Shown here one piece after another: positions 55,396 through 64,000 of a stretch of 64,000 nt of DNA. The position numbers and the translations under genes are program-made. Below the pieces are notes generated by a model. That model saw nothing but the letters and a program-made list of their open reading frames with translations, made no database searches and had not been told where the DNA came from. The stretch spans positions 60,949,888 through 61,013,887 of the forward strand of contig NC_052020.1 in assembly GCF_015832195.1 (NCBI RefSeq), given 5' to 3'. The stretch's first letter is position 1; each line of letters starts with the position of its first letter. Origin of the DNA: Motacilla alba alba (Eukaryota > Chordata > Aves > Passeriformes > Motacillidae).

Positions 55396-56062
55396 CATTT
55401 CAGAGTGACTTTTAATGTACTGCTCAGCGTCCTGCCCACACTGATGGACTCTTCTCCCTGCGTGACTTTTGGTCACCAGCTCCAAAAAGGCCTGGAGGGG
55501 TCAGCAGAGGTGAGGCCACAGATGAGACTGGGCAAAGCTTTCTATGTTAAAAGTTCACACAAACAAAACAAGACTGCTAAAATACTTCCCTTGAACTTTA
55601 CTACAACATCAGCCTCATGACATCGTTAAGCCAATTAAAAAATGACAACTCACACCTTACCAATGATTTCTTTATGACAAAGCATTTTAGAGACTTTCTA
55701 ACCAATAATATATTACTAAAAATTGCAAATAATTATTCTAACCAATCACTAAAAACATTCATACACCTGCTTCAAACAATACTTAAATACTTTCTATTAA
55801 CAATACTCCATTATTAAACTTCAAACCTTCGACTATCTTAGTAAACATATTTTTCTACAATCTTAAAATCTATCTTAACAAAGTCTAAAACTCAAACTAT
55901 TATTTCATATCCTTACTATACTATTATAACTTTTCTACTTTCAAACTTTACAACTAAAATTAACTCTAAATTCTTCACTCTTCCTGTTTCTAAGACCTAA
56001 TTTCACAACTTTCTAAAAATCTTCCTGCCTTTACTATTTTCCCACACCTGTCCACACCTGGT
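55396..56062 (-). mobile_element. Probable solo LTR of an endogenous retrovirus, antisense
   Basis: Read on the minus strand, the block has several CCAAT-type attggtta boxes (plus-strand taaccaat at about 55699 and 55740), a G-rich C-poor U3-like region, then a GC-richer part ending near an attaaa polyadenylation-like word. This resembles passerine LTR organisation. Boundaries are approximate, no target duplication was found, and no gag, pol or env sequence flanks it. It could instead be another G-poor interspersed repeat. Confidence 0.5.
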
Positions 56063-56295
56063 GCTGGGATAATGGGAATGGGGTACCACAGAAATTAATT
56101 CAGGTGTAACAGGGGAGAAATGTTTGTATTTCTTTCCCAAATGTTGCTCCTGAGATTTCCTTCCCCAGGCTGCTGGTGCTGTCTGGGGGGATGATTCTGT
56201 GACCAAGAGGTTTTTTTTCCAGAAAAAGCATCTCTGGCTTTTTCCTTCCTTCAAAAAAGGAAAAGATGGAGAGAAGTGGCGGATTCAAATTTACA
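56063..56295. other. Unique non-coding DNA
   Basis: Nothing was recognised between the LTR-like block and the T/G-rich patch. Confidence 0.3.
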
Positions 56296-56365
56296 AGTTG
56301 TTTTTTTGGTTTTTTTGTTTGTTTGTTTTTGGTTTTGTTTTTTTTTGTTTTGTTTTGTTTTTTAA
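56296..56365. repeat. T-rich (TTTG)n/(TTTTG)n simple repeat
   Basis: A run of T with G every three to seven bases. It produces Phe-Val-Cys-Leu peptides on plus and Lys-Asn-Gln-Thr on minus in the overlapping frames. Confidence 0.88.
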
Positions 56366-56424
56366 GCAGATGACTCATTTTTAGGGATTGGTCAATAATT
56401 TCCCGGATTCTCATGGAATTAAAG

Positions 56425-56770
56425 AGGCCTGGAATGGTTTGGGTTGAAAGGGACCTTAAATCCCATCCACTTCCACCCAGGGACACCTCCCACTGTCCCA
56501 GGCTGCTCCAGCCCCAATGTCCAGCCTGGCCTTGGGCACTGCCAGGGATCCAGGGGCAGCCCCAGCTGCTCTGGCAATCCCAGCCCAGCCAGGAATTCCC
56601 AATTCCCAATCTCCCACCCATCCCTGCCCTCTGGCACTGGGAGCCATTCCCTGGCTCCTGTCCCTCCAGGCCTTGTCCCCAGTCCCTCTCCAGCTCTCCT
56701 GGAGCCCCTCCAGGCCCTGCCAGGGGCTCTGAGCTCTGCCTGGAGCCTTCTCCTCTCCAGGGGAACAACT
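56425..56770 (-). mobile_element. CR1 LINE, about 345 bp, with tail
   Basis: It opens ggcctggaatggtttggg, has a deletion that shortens the ccctgccatggcaggg block to cacccagggacacc, then runs through cccaatctcccacccatcc, ggctcctgtccctccagg and gccctgccaggggctctg to cttctcctctccaggg. The 247-codon minus-strand frame spanning it is a chance fusion of CR1 sequence with the T-rich patch. Confidence 0.95.
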
Positions 56771-57927
56771 TTCTCTTGAAACTTGAAATGGATCTGGCTC
56801 CATCCAGGGAGATGCAAATTACGGAAGCCAAGATTTCCCCCATTCTTCCATGTCCTCACCCGTGGAACCATCCCAGCCTCGCCTCCTTTACTCCCCAAGC
56901 AATTTCGTACCCAACTTTCCCATCCTACCCTTCCTAATCCCCTCTTTTCCATCAGAACGATGCAAAAGGAATTTATTTTTCTCTCTTCTTATTTTCCAGC
57001 CCCACAAAGGCTTTTCACGTCCTAACGAGTCTGAGACTGAAATCCCTCCGGTTTCTGTGGGAAATGGCAGCACAAATGGCTGTGCTTCAGCTTAATTGGG
57101 CGCCTCATTAAGTATCTGAATATTAAAGCCCCTTAGCAGCTCTGAAACTGGTGGGGATGTCGTTACAGCACATGTCAGAAGCAGGCTGTTCCACAGATCC
57201 CCAAAAATGGGATTATAAAGTTGCTGCGGATTTGTCCATGGTGTTTTTATCCTTTCCCCCCCCAGATTTTTATAAGTGTTCCGATGTTGGGAGGTTTTTT
57301 GTGCCCAAACTTTTGGGAAGTTTGTGAGGACCACCAGGAGCTCTCCTTGCTGGGATTTATCCATGATTGCACCCCCTGTTTCAGCTCTGCCAGGGGTGAT
57401 CCCTCATCTCTCCCTAAACACTGACCTTCCCTGAGTTTCCCAAAGCCAAACTCAGACTTCCATCCAGTCCTGGGCTGTTCTGAGTGAGGAAATCTTGGCT
57501 CAGGAGAGGAGAAGGATTTGGTTTCAAGGATATGCTTTGATTTTCCATGAGGGATTGGAGAAGTCTTGGGAGGAGGAGGAGGAGGAAAGGAAGGAAAAAT
57601 TAATGAGCATTAGGCAAATAAAGATGGAATTTCCCCTTTTGTTTGCAGTGCTGCACAAATCTGCGTGAGCTGCTGGGATTATTAAGGGCTTGATGATTCA
57701 TTTATCCAACAAACCAAACGGGTTTGATAATCCAGGTTTATTCTGGGATCAGCTTTTTTTTTGGAATATTGACTCTGGCTGTGAAAGAAAACGGGCGTGA
57801 AATGCAATTAGAGATTTGTCCATTTTTATTAGGTTCTGATTAAGTTTTGATTTAGGGAGTGAAATTAACTCTGCAGCTCCCTGCTCTCCCTTTGCTGTGC
57901 AGGGCCACAGACACCAGGTTTTGGAGA
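56771..57927. other. Unique DNA with candidate conserved element (about 57060-57180)
   Basis: 57060-57180 has cttcagcttaattggg, cgcctcattaagtatctg, aatattaaagccccttag and gatgtcgttacagcac. It is repeat-free, with CpG and homeobox cores. A C tract lies near 57257 and a GGA run near 57574. No gene was recognised. Confidence 0.28.
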
Positions 57928-58266
57928 ATCTTGGAATTCTGAGACGGTTTGGACTGGAAGGGATCTCAAATCCCACCCAGTGCCACCCCTGCCATGGCAG
58001 GGACACCTCCCACTGTCCCAGGCTGCTCCAAGCCCCAGTGTCCAGCCTGGCCTTGGGCACTGCCAGGGATCCAGGGGCAGCCACAGCTGCTCTGGCAATT
58101 CCAACCCAGCCCATCCTCACCCTCCCAGCCAGAAATTCCTTCCCAATATCCAACCTAAATCTCCCCTTTTCCAAATTGAAGCCATTCCCTGTGTCCTGTC
58201 CCTCCAGGCCTTGTCCCCAGCCCCTCTCCAGCTCTCCTGGAGCCGCTCTGGGCTCTGAGCTCTCCC
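57928..58266 (-). mobile_element. CR1 LINE, about 340 bp, with tail
   Basis: It opens aatcttggaattctgag, acggtttggactggaagg, then catggcagggacacctcc, ccagcctggccttgggcac, cccaatatccaacctaaatc, ccaaattgaagccattccc and gccttgtccccagcccc. Confidence 0.95.
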
Positions 58267-58914
58267 AGGTTGAGGCAGATCCACCCCAAAAGCCCCGTGA
58301 GGGGAAACCTTTGAGATTCCACGGCCAGGGGGACGGGGAGCCTCAGTAATTGGGATAAAATCCTTAATGGAGCGAGTGGTGGAAGAAATGAAGCTCTGGG
58401 AGCAGCTGGAGCCGAAGGAAGGGAGGCAGAGGAGCCATCAGGAGGATTGTGCTGGCTCAGCTGCTGCAGGAGCAGCTCTTGGCACATTTTGGGGAGGCAG
58501 CAGAGCTGAGCTGCTGGGCAGAAGTGCAAACCTGCAGCAGTCTGGGTGATTTAGAGCCCACGCTGCACATTCCTGCTGCTCGGATGTTCCTGCTTTGGTT
58601 TGGTTTCCCAAAGAGTCTGGAGGTATTTAAAAGAGCAGTTTTTTGAGGGTTTACATAGAACCTCCCTTCTGGAAGGAAGGTTTAATTCTGGTTTTAAACA
58701 GCTGGGCATGACTCCTTATCCAGGTCTGCCTCAGTGCAGAATTTGGGGCACTGTTTTCTTCCTAAATGGGAAATAAATTGCCATGAACTGAACCAGGATA
58801 ATCTTGGTGCTGCCCAGAAGTGGGACAACAGAAATGAGCAGGGATTGATCCCAGGAATTCCCAGGCACAGGAGGCAGAGCTCGTGCCCTAGGCAGTGCCC
58901 AGCCCTGAGCAGAG
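58267..58914. other. Unique non-coding DNA
   Basis: GC-moderate sequence with a cagcagagctgagctgctggg self-complementary patch near 58498. No gene or repeat family was recognised. Confidence 0.35.
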
Positions 58915-59050
58915 CCCAGAGAGGGGCTGGAGTCTCCTCCTGGGATATTCCAGAGCCACATGGACACACTGCTGTGCCCTGAGCAGGGACTGGCACCAGT
59001 GACCCTCTGTGGCCCCTTCCAGTCTGACCCATCCTGGGATTCTGGGATTA
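58915..59050 (+). mobile_element. CR1 LINE, old diverged subfamily, 3' fragment
   Basis: It reads ggggctggagtctcctcc, gggatattccagagccac, atggacacactgctgtg, gtgaccctctgtggcccc and ttccagtctgacccatcc with gattctggg units. This matches the general CR1 tail layout of an older avian subfamily, and divergence is greater than in the other copies. Confidence 0.65.
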
Positions 59051-59154
59051 GCAAACCATGAATTCCAAAGGTCTGGAACCATCCACACTTCCTGTCTTGA
59101 ATTCTGGGATTAGCAAACCACGAATTCCAAAGGTCTGGAACCATCCACACTTCC
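59039..59154. repeat. Direct duplication, 62-bp unit x 2
   Basis: The words tctgggattagcaaacca, gaattccaaaggtctgg and aaccatccacacttcc occur twice, offset by 62 bp, differing at about one base in the core. It starts in the CR1 tail octamers. Confidence 0.93.
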
Positions 59155-59684
59155 AGCCCTCAGTCCCCACTGGTTTGGATCCCTTTATCCCTCCACGGGC
59201 TCCTAGAAATTAGGGAAAGTAGGATAAAAGGCAGAAGTTCACCTGTCATTTACATTTGCTCCTTTTTAACCAATCTCCAAACATTTTCCAGACTTTTGGG
59301 AAGTGGGCTGTGCCCTTTGCCTCCATCCAGAGCTGCTCCTGGACCCACATCCATGCTCCAATGTTGGATCCATGCACTGAGGAAAAGCTATTTTGGCCCA
59401 GGGCAGCAGAAGGAGAGGGGAGCTCCCTCCAGATCCCTCTCCTGCCCCAGGGGGATGGACAGGGCTGGGAAATGAAGCACAGAGGGTGGAAGTGAGACTG
59501 GAGGAGCCATCAGTCCCAGGTGGAGCCGGGATCACCGGCATTCCTGGCAGGATTGTGCCTGCAGCTGCCACCACTTCCCTGCCTTTTCATGGAAGCTGCT
59601 GTTCTGAGCAGGAATTCTTAGGGATTTGCACAGAACAGGAGGGAAAGCTCCTTTTTATGGCATAAACTGACTCTCCACTGTATC
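59155..59684. other. Unique non-coding DNA
   Basis: No repeat or gene was recognised. Frames of 90-102 codons on opposite strands overlap. Confidence 0.35.
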
Positions 59685-59772
59685 ATGGAATTACCTGAGC
59701 TGGATTTACAGGGATCATCAGTCCAACTCCTGACCCTGCATGGAACACCCCGAAATCTCATCCTGCTCCTTC
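59685..59772 (-). mobile_element. CR1 LINE 3'-tail fragment, J-like
   Basis: The plus strand reads tatcatggaattacctgagc, acagggatcatcagtcc, aactcctgaccctgcatgg and aacaccccgaaatctc, a reversed CR1 tail of the type ending in aattccatgata. Confidence 0.75.
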
Positions 59773-59937
59773 TCTGAGTTCTGGGATGGATTTAAGAACT
59801 CACATTTAAAATCCCATCCTTTCCCCACCTCCTCCCTGCATCCCCCACTGTATCCTGGCTGGCACTTGATGCTCTCCAAGACATTTTCCTGACTTTGCTC
59901 CTCAACACCGGGACCTGGATGTGGCATTCACATTCTC

Positions 59938-60327
59938 TGAAAAATCCCTTCACCCAGGATTCTTCCCCTGGGAAGCTGAGAAGCCTCAGAGAAAAGGGAA
60001 ACAATTCTGATCTCATTTGTTTCTCCTGTGTTGTGCTGGTCTGGAATGTGTTTGGGGATTGTTCACCCACAGGTGATTGTTCCATTGGTTTCTGTGAGTT
60101 GTTTTCACTCTTTGGCCAGTCAGGGCCAAGCTGTGTCAGGCTCTGGAGAGAGTCACGAGTTTCATTATTATCTTTTACCCTTCTGTCTGTGTCCTTTCTG
60201 TGTTCTTTAGTACAGTTTAGTATAGCATTCTTTAATATAATATAGATCATAAAATAATAAATGAGCCTCCTGAGAGCACGGAGTCAGATTCATCATTCCT
60301 TCCTTTGTCTGGGAAGAACACAAATAC
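59938..60327 (+). mobile_element. Solo LTR of an avian endogenous retrovirus, sense
   Basis: The block begins near tgaaaaatcccttcaccc and ends near acacaaatacc. It carries ttgttcacccacaggtg, tggtttctgtgagttg, ggagagagtcacgagtttc, taatataatatagatc, an AATAAA signal at 60256-60261 and gagtcagattcatcattcc. From memory this order matches a passerine LTR family that is common in the zebra finch genome. No internal retroviral sequence or second LTR follows, so it is a solo LTR. Target duplications were not resolved. Confidence 0.75.
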
Positions 60328-60869
60328 CTGGAGAACATTTCCATGGACTCTGGAGCCAAACCTCACTTCCTGCCTTTTGGGAGAGGCACAGAGCTGCCTC
60401 CTGACAAATAGGAAATGCCATTTATATTGCCGAAGTTCAGGAGCTTCACTGCCTTAGGAATTTAAGAAGGAACATCCCAAGGTGAGATGGGATAAACCCC
60501 TCCAACTTCACTCTTCCCTCAGCCCCACTTCCATCTGGATCTGGTTACAAATCCTACCTGACATTCCCCAATGGATTGTGCAGAAACGTGTGGTTGATCG
60601 AATAAATCCTGCTGGATTTCTCACTTGGAGGAAATATTTACAAAGGCAAGGAAATCACAGGCAGAGGGAAGAAAGCAGAGGCTGCAGCTTGTCTTTGCTA
60701 GAGGCTGCTGACAGTTTGTTTTTCAAATAGCAAATCCTGCCTTAGGCCTGACCAGAAAAAGCAATAAAAACTTCATTTTCGAGGGAGGAAAAGGCAAATA
60801 AGACTTTTAAAGCCTTTCACAGTTGTTGGGGTTTTTTTACTTCCTTTTCTGAATAATTTTTCCTTTAAA
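60328..60869. other. Unique non-coding DNA
   Basis: No gene or repeat was recognised. Confidence 0.35.
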
Positions 60870-61272
60870 GAGAACAGAAAATATAAACTCCACTGTGAGG
60901 AAAGGCTGGGAGAGCTGGAAATGTTCACCTGGAGAGGGGAAGGATCCAGGGAGAGCTCAGAGCCCCTGGCAGGGCCTGGAGGGGCTCCAGGAGAGCTGCA
61001 GAGGGACTGGGGACAAGGCCTGCAGGGACAGGACACAGGGAATGGCTGCCAGTGCCAGAGGGCAGGGATGGGTGGGAGATTGGGAATTGGGAATTCCTGG
61101 CTGGGCTGGGATTGCCAGAGCAGCTGGGGCTGCCCCTGGATCCCTGGAACCCAGGGGGACACTGGGGCCAGGCTGGCCACTGGGGCTTGGAGCAGCCTGG
61201 GACAGTGGGAGGTGTCCCTGCATCTGGAACGGGATGGGATTTAAGGTCCCTCCAACCCAAACCATCCTGGGT
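60870..61272 (+). mobile_element. CR1 LINE, about 400 bp, with tail
   Basis: It starts aactccactgtgaggaaagg, then ctgggagagctggaaatg, gcagggcctggaggggc, gagagggactggggac and ccctccaacccaaaccatc. A short local change (cccagggggacactgggg) duplicates part of the ggctggacactggggc segment. Confidence 0.95.
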
Positions 61273-61603
61273 TCCAAAGTTCCAACCCCACTGGTTTGGA
61301 TTCAGGGGAAGTTTTATTTCTGAAGCAGCAGCAGCCGAAGCAGGAAAATGACATTCCAAGACATTTCCGAGGAGCAGAGACCATGGATTTGCCACCTGCC
61401 CCCCTGAGCCTGTGGGAACAAATCTGACCTGGGCTCTGTGGCAGCAATGCCAGCAGGAGATGGAGATTTGATTCCAGCCCTCCATCAAAGTGAAATCCTT
61501 GGAAATGTTGGAAGTGGACACGGATTTTGCTTCATGGGCCTCATGTTTCCCAGTCAGCCTCGTGTGAGCAGCGCCAACCCCTCGTGCTGCTGCTTTTTGG
61601 GAA
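61273..61603. other. Unique non-coding DNA
   Basis: Short stretch between CR1 and the LTR-like block. Nothing was recognised. Confidence 0.35.
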
Positions 61604-62055
61604 TGTGTTGAACAGAATTGATGTTCATGATAGTAAAAGGTTTTAAAATCATAGAAAATTCGGGGAGTTAGAAAGAAATTTAGGCTTTGTAGGCCCTGGG
61701 AAATGTTAGGCCTTGGTTTGCCAGATCCTGTGAAACTGCGCCTGTGTAGTCAGGATATGATAAATGATATAATTGTTAGATGTGATTAGATTTAATTATT
61801 GTTTAAAGAATCGTGAGAAACTATGTTAGGGCCTTGAGGGGGATCACAGGAAACCTGTGCCTGGATGAAATCAATGTATCCAATAGAACAATGTAAGTTT
61901 AATAATTAAAATGTAAGTTATGTAACGATAGGATGTAAAACGTGTTCAGCTTGAAACCATGTGGGAGTTAGATTTGGGTCTGCACCCCTGACACCCAGAG
62001 CTCTCCAATAAAAGCACCTCCATATCATCATTCCATGATTATGTGTTCCTGAACA
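61604..62055 (+). mobile_element. Probable solo LTR of an endogenous retrovirus, sense
   Basis: The block opens with tgtgttgaacagaattg and closes with gttcctgaaca, TG...CA as expected for LTR ends. It has an AATAAA at 62007-62012 preceded by acacccagagctctcc and followed by a GT-containing region, and an AT-rich U3-like part (gataattg..., aagttatgtaacg). No internal genes or partner LTR were seen. Edges and family are uncertain. Confidence 0.55.
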
Positions 62056-62777
62056 ATAACATTCAGAGCCCATTTCTTCAGGATGAGGTCCATGGCACCA
62101 AATGCCAACGGTCTGTATGGAATTCCAAAGGCTCCATCTCCCAGGACAGGATTTATTCCAGGTGGAACCACGCTCTGTGACAACACCTCACGGAATTTTG
62201 CCATCCCAGACATCGTTCTGTGCTTTCCTCATACAGTAAGTGATTTTTTGGATCTTAAACCACTTTTCTTGGTCTCAGAGTTTTCATCTTTTATTGACTG
62301 AAGCTCTGCTAATGGCTCTGAGGACAGCAATAAATATTTGCAGTCTGGATTGGCCTGAATTTATTGCAGAACGTGGAAACCTCAGGTCAGCAAACAAAGC
62401 TGGATTTGTGTGGGGTTTTTTAAATGTTAATCCTCCAAATTATTAATATGGGCAGGCTGTGGTTGTGAGGGCAGAAATTCCTTCTGTTCAATGGCATGTT
62501 TAAATATGTACAGCATTATACAATTAAATTATTATTTAAATGTAATTAATAGTCCGGTGGAGCGTGTTCAGGTTATTCAAGTGGGTGCATTTACAGCATG
62601 GATTGAAAAATCTGTTTAAACACCCGAAGTCTGAATTAAAAAAATCAGATTTAAATAATCTAAATGTAGCTTTTAAAATCTATTTATATTAATAAGAAGT
62701 TTCCTGAAAGGGATAATGCTTTTATTCGTACTATAAAGAAGCAGTATGGAAAAAGGGAGAGGACAGAATTCTGAAGG
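62056..62777. other. Unique DNA with candidate conserved element (about 62490-62640)
   Basis: 62490-62640 includes tggcatgtttaaatatg, tgtaattaatagtccgg, tggagcgtgttcagg and cacccgaagtctgaatt. It is AT-rich but has CpGs and homeobox cores. No gene was recognised. Confidence 0.28.
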
Positions 62778-63184
62778 AGCTGGGTTGGAAGGACCTTGAA
62801 TTCCATCCCATCCCATCCCATCCCATCCCATCCCATCCCATCCCATCCCATCCCATCCCATCCCATCCCATCCCATCCCACCCAGAGCCACCCCTGCCAT
62901 GGCAGGGACACCTCCCACTGTCCCAGGGTGTCCCAGTGTCCAGCCTGGCCTTGGGCACTGCCAGGGATCCAGGGACAGCCCCAGCTGCTCTGGCAATTAC
63001 AGCCCAGCCAGGAATTCCCAATTCCCAATCTCCCATCCATCCCTGCCCTCTGGCACTGGGAGCCATTCCCTGGCTCCTGTCCCTGCAGGCCTTGTCCCCA
63101 GTCCCTCTGCAGCTCTCCTGGAGCCCCTTCAGGCCCTGCCAGGGGCTCTGAGCTCTGCCTGGAGCCTTCTCCTCTCCAGCCTTT
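62778..63184 (-). mobile_element. CR1 LINE, about 325 bp plus internal ATCCC array
   Basis: It opens ggagctgggttggaagg and accttgaattccatccc, is interrupted by the ATCCC array, then continues acccagagccacccctgcc, cccactgtcccagggtg, ccagcctggccttgggcac, aatctcccatccatccc, ctgtccctgcaggcc and ccttctcctctccagcc. Frames of 190 codons on plus run through the array and are shadows. Confidence 0.95.
62804..62883. repeat. Microsatellite (ATCCC)n, about 16 units, inside a CR1
   Basis: A perfect pentamer array replaces the short aatcccatcc(a) site present at the same place in other CR1 copies, so it grew there after insertion. It reads Ile-Pro-Ser-His-Pro on plus and Gly-Trp-Asp-Gly-Met on minus. Confidence 0.97.
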
Positions 63185-64000
63185 CCATCTACAAAAGCCA
63201 AACCGAGAAATTCCCCAAATCCAATTTTTTAGGGCGTCTCCGGGTGTCCGTGCAGGCCCAGTTCAAGGCTGTAACATTCCCCAGGATCTGCAAACAATGC
63301 AGGAAAAATTCCAGAGGTCCCAAAGCAAGGTCAGATCTCCCCACAGGGCGATGTGGACGTGGATTTAATGGGTCCATGGGGCAGAAGGACCAACAAGGAG
63401 AAGAGAAATGGAGGGAGAAAGGAAAGGAAGGGACACGGGAGGGAGAGAAGGAACCCCTTGTAGGATATTGATGGATTGAGCATTCCACAGGTGGAATTAT
63501 GGAATTTTTCCATAGTTTTTTGCTTTTTCCCAGATCTCTTCATGCCTTTCAGGCTGTCCCACCTAAATATTTTCCCTGTCATGGACAACGAGGCTGCTGG
63601 AAACTGTCTCCTGCTCCTGCACTCAGGCAGGAGTGAGGGATGTGGAATTACTTCCCAATTTTCTGAAATCGAAATTCATCTCTGGGCAGCAGCAGAGCTC
63701 AGAGTTCTGCCTTCCCAGGATATTTCAGAAGGCATCAAGCAATATTAAACCTCAGGGTTATTTAAGCAAATACCAAGGAAATAATTGCTGGCAATTCCCT
63801 GGCAGCTCCCAGCAAGATTCCTGGGAAGTTCTGCAGCGAAACAAATATTTGATGTACAGAAAACATGACAAAACCGTGGTATTTATGATGCCAATTTAAT
63901 TTTTTTGTTCTCTGACTTTTATTTAAATGTAGTGAATAAAGGGATTTAAATAACATTCCCAATGTAGTGAATAAATGGATTTAAATAAGATTTCCTGTGT
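63185..64000. other. Unique non-coding DNA to window end
   Basis: No gene was recognised. The purine-rich 63395-63460 (gaga/ggaag runs) is low complexity. Confidence 0.35.
63926..63994. repeat. Direct duplication, 35-bp unit x 2
   Basis: The words aatgtagtgaataaa and ggatttaaataa occur at 63926 and again 35 bp later, with two or three mismatches. More copies could follow beyond the window edge. Confidence 0.9.

Noticed and set aside
56100..56843. 247-codon minus-strand open frame
   Set aside because: It joins CR1 sequence to the T-rich (Lys/Asn/Thr on minus) simple repeat and unique DNA. No domain.

Overview
The window looks like non-coding DNA from a bird, most likely a songbird. The main clue is about 45 short pieces of one LINE family. 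On the sense strand they end in a block reading 'aaggtcccttccaacccaaaccatt' or close variants, followed by imperfect ATTCCATG-type octamers. That is the 3' end of avian CR1 retrotransposons. Three LTR-like blocks, many mini- and microsatellites and AT-rich unique DNA fit the same picture. I found no protein-coding gene, no convincing exon, and no tRNA, rRNA or CRISPR array. The long open frames are CR1 shadows, repeat shadows or chance. Repeat-family names come from memory of avian repeats; no library search was run.

Layout. 1-8.9 kb: mostly unique AT-rich DNA with candidate conserved elements, a 4 x 50-bp tandem repeat (801-1000), two CR1s with a GGAAAT array, an A/C-rich low-complexity block (5.76-6.0 kb) and a 15-bp minisatellite (7.05-7.49 kb). 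9-15 kb: a set of inverted duplications (9476-9563 with 10054-10140; 9568-9792 with 14270-14493), the second ending at a very AT-rich patch. 15-26 kb: mainly unique DNA with five CR1 pieces and a CA/TA microsatellite. 26-34 kb: dense CR1 of several subfamilies. 34-44 kb: unique DNA with three minisatellites (36.2, 37.7, 38.7 kb), CR1 pieces and a GGAT array (43.8 kb). 44.9-45.8 kb: a 229-bp inverted repeat with about 98% identical arms around a 467-bp spacer, the most striking structure in the window. 46-55 kb: dense CR1 in both orientations. 55-62.1 kb: three LTR-like blocks without internal retroviral genes, mixed with CR1. 62.8 kb: a CR1 whose body has been expanded by a 16-unit ATCCC array.

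Nothing here works together as a pathway. The likely biology is an intergenic or intronic region with scattered TAATTA-rich candidate regulatory elements, built up by CR1 and LTR insertion, tandem-repeat growth and a few inverted duplications. I did not find a new gene system. The inverted repeats are the features most worth a second look.
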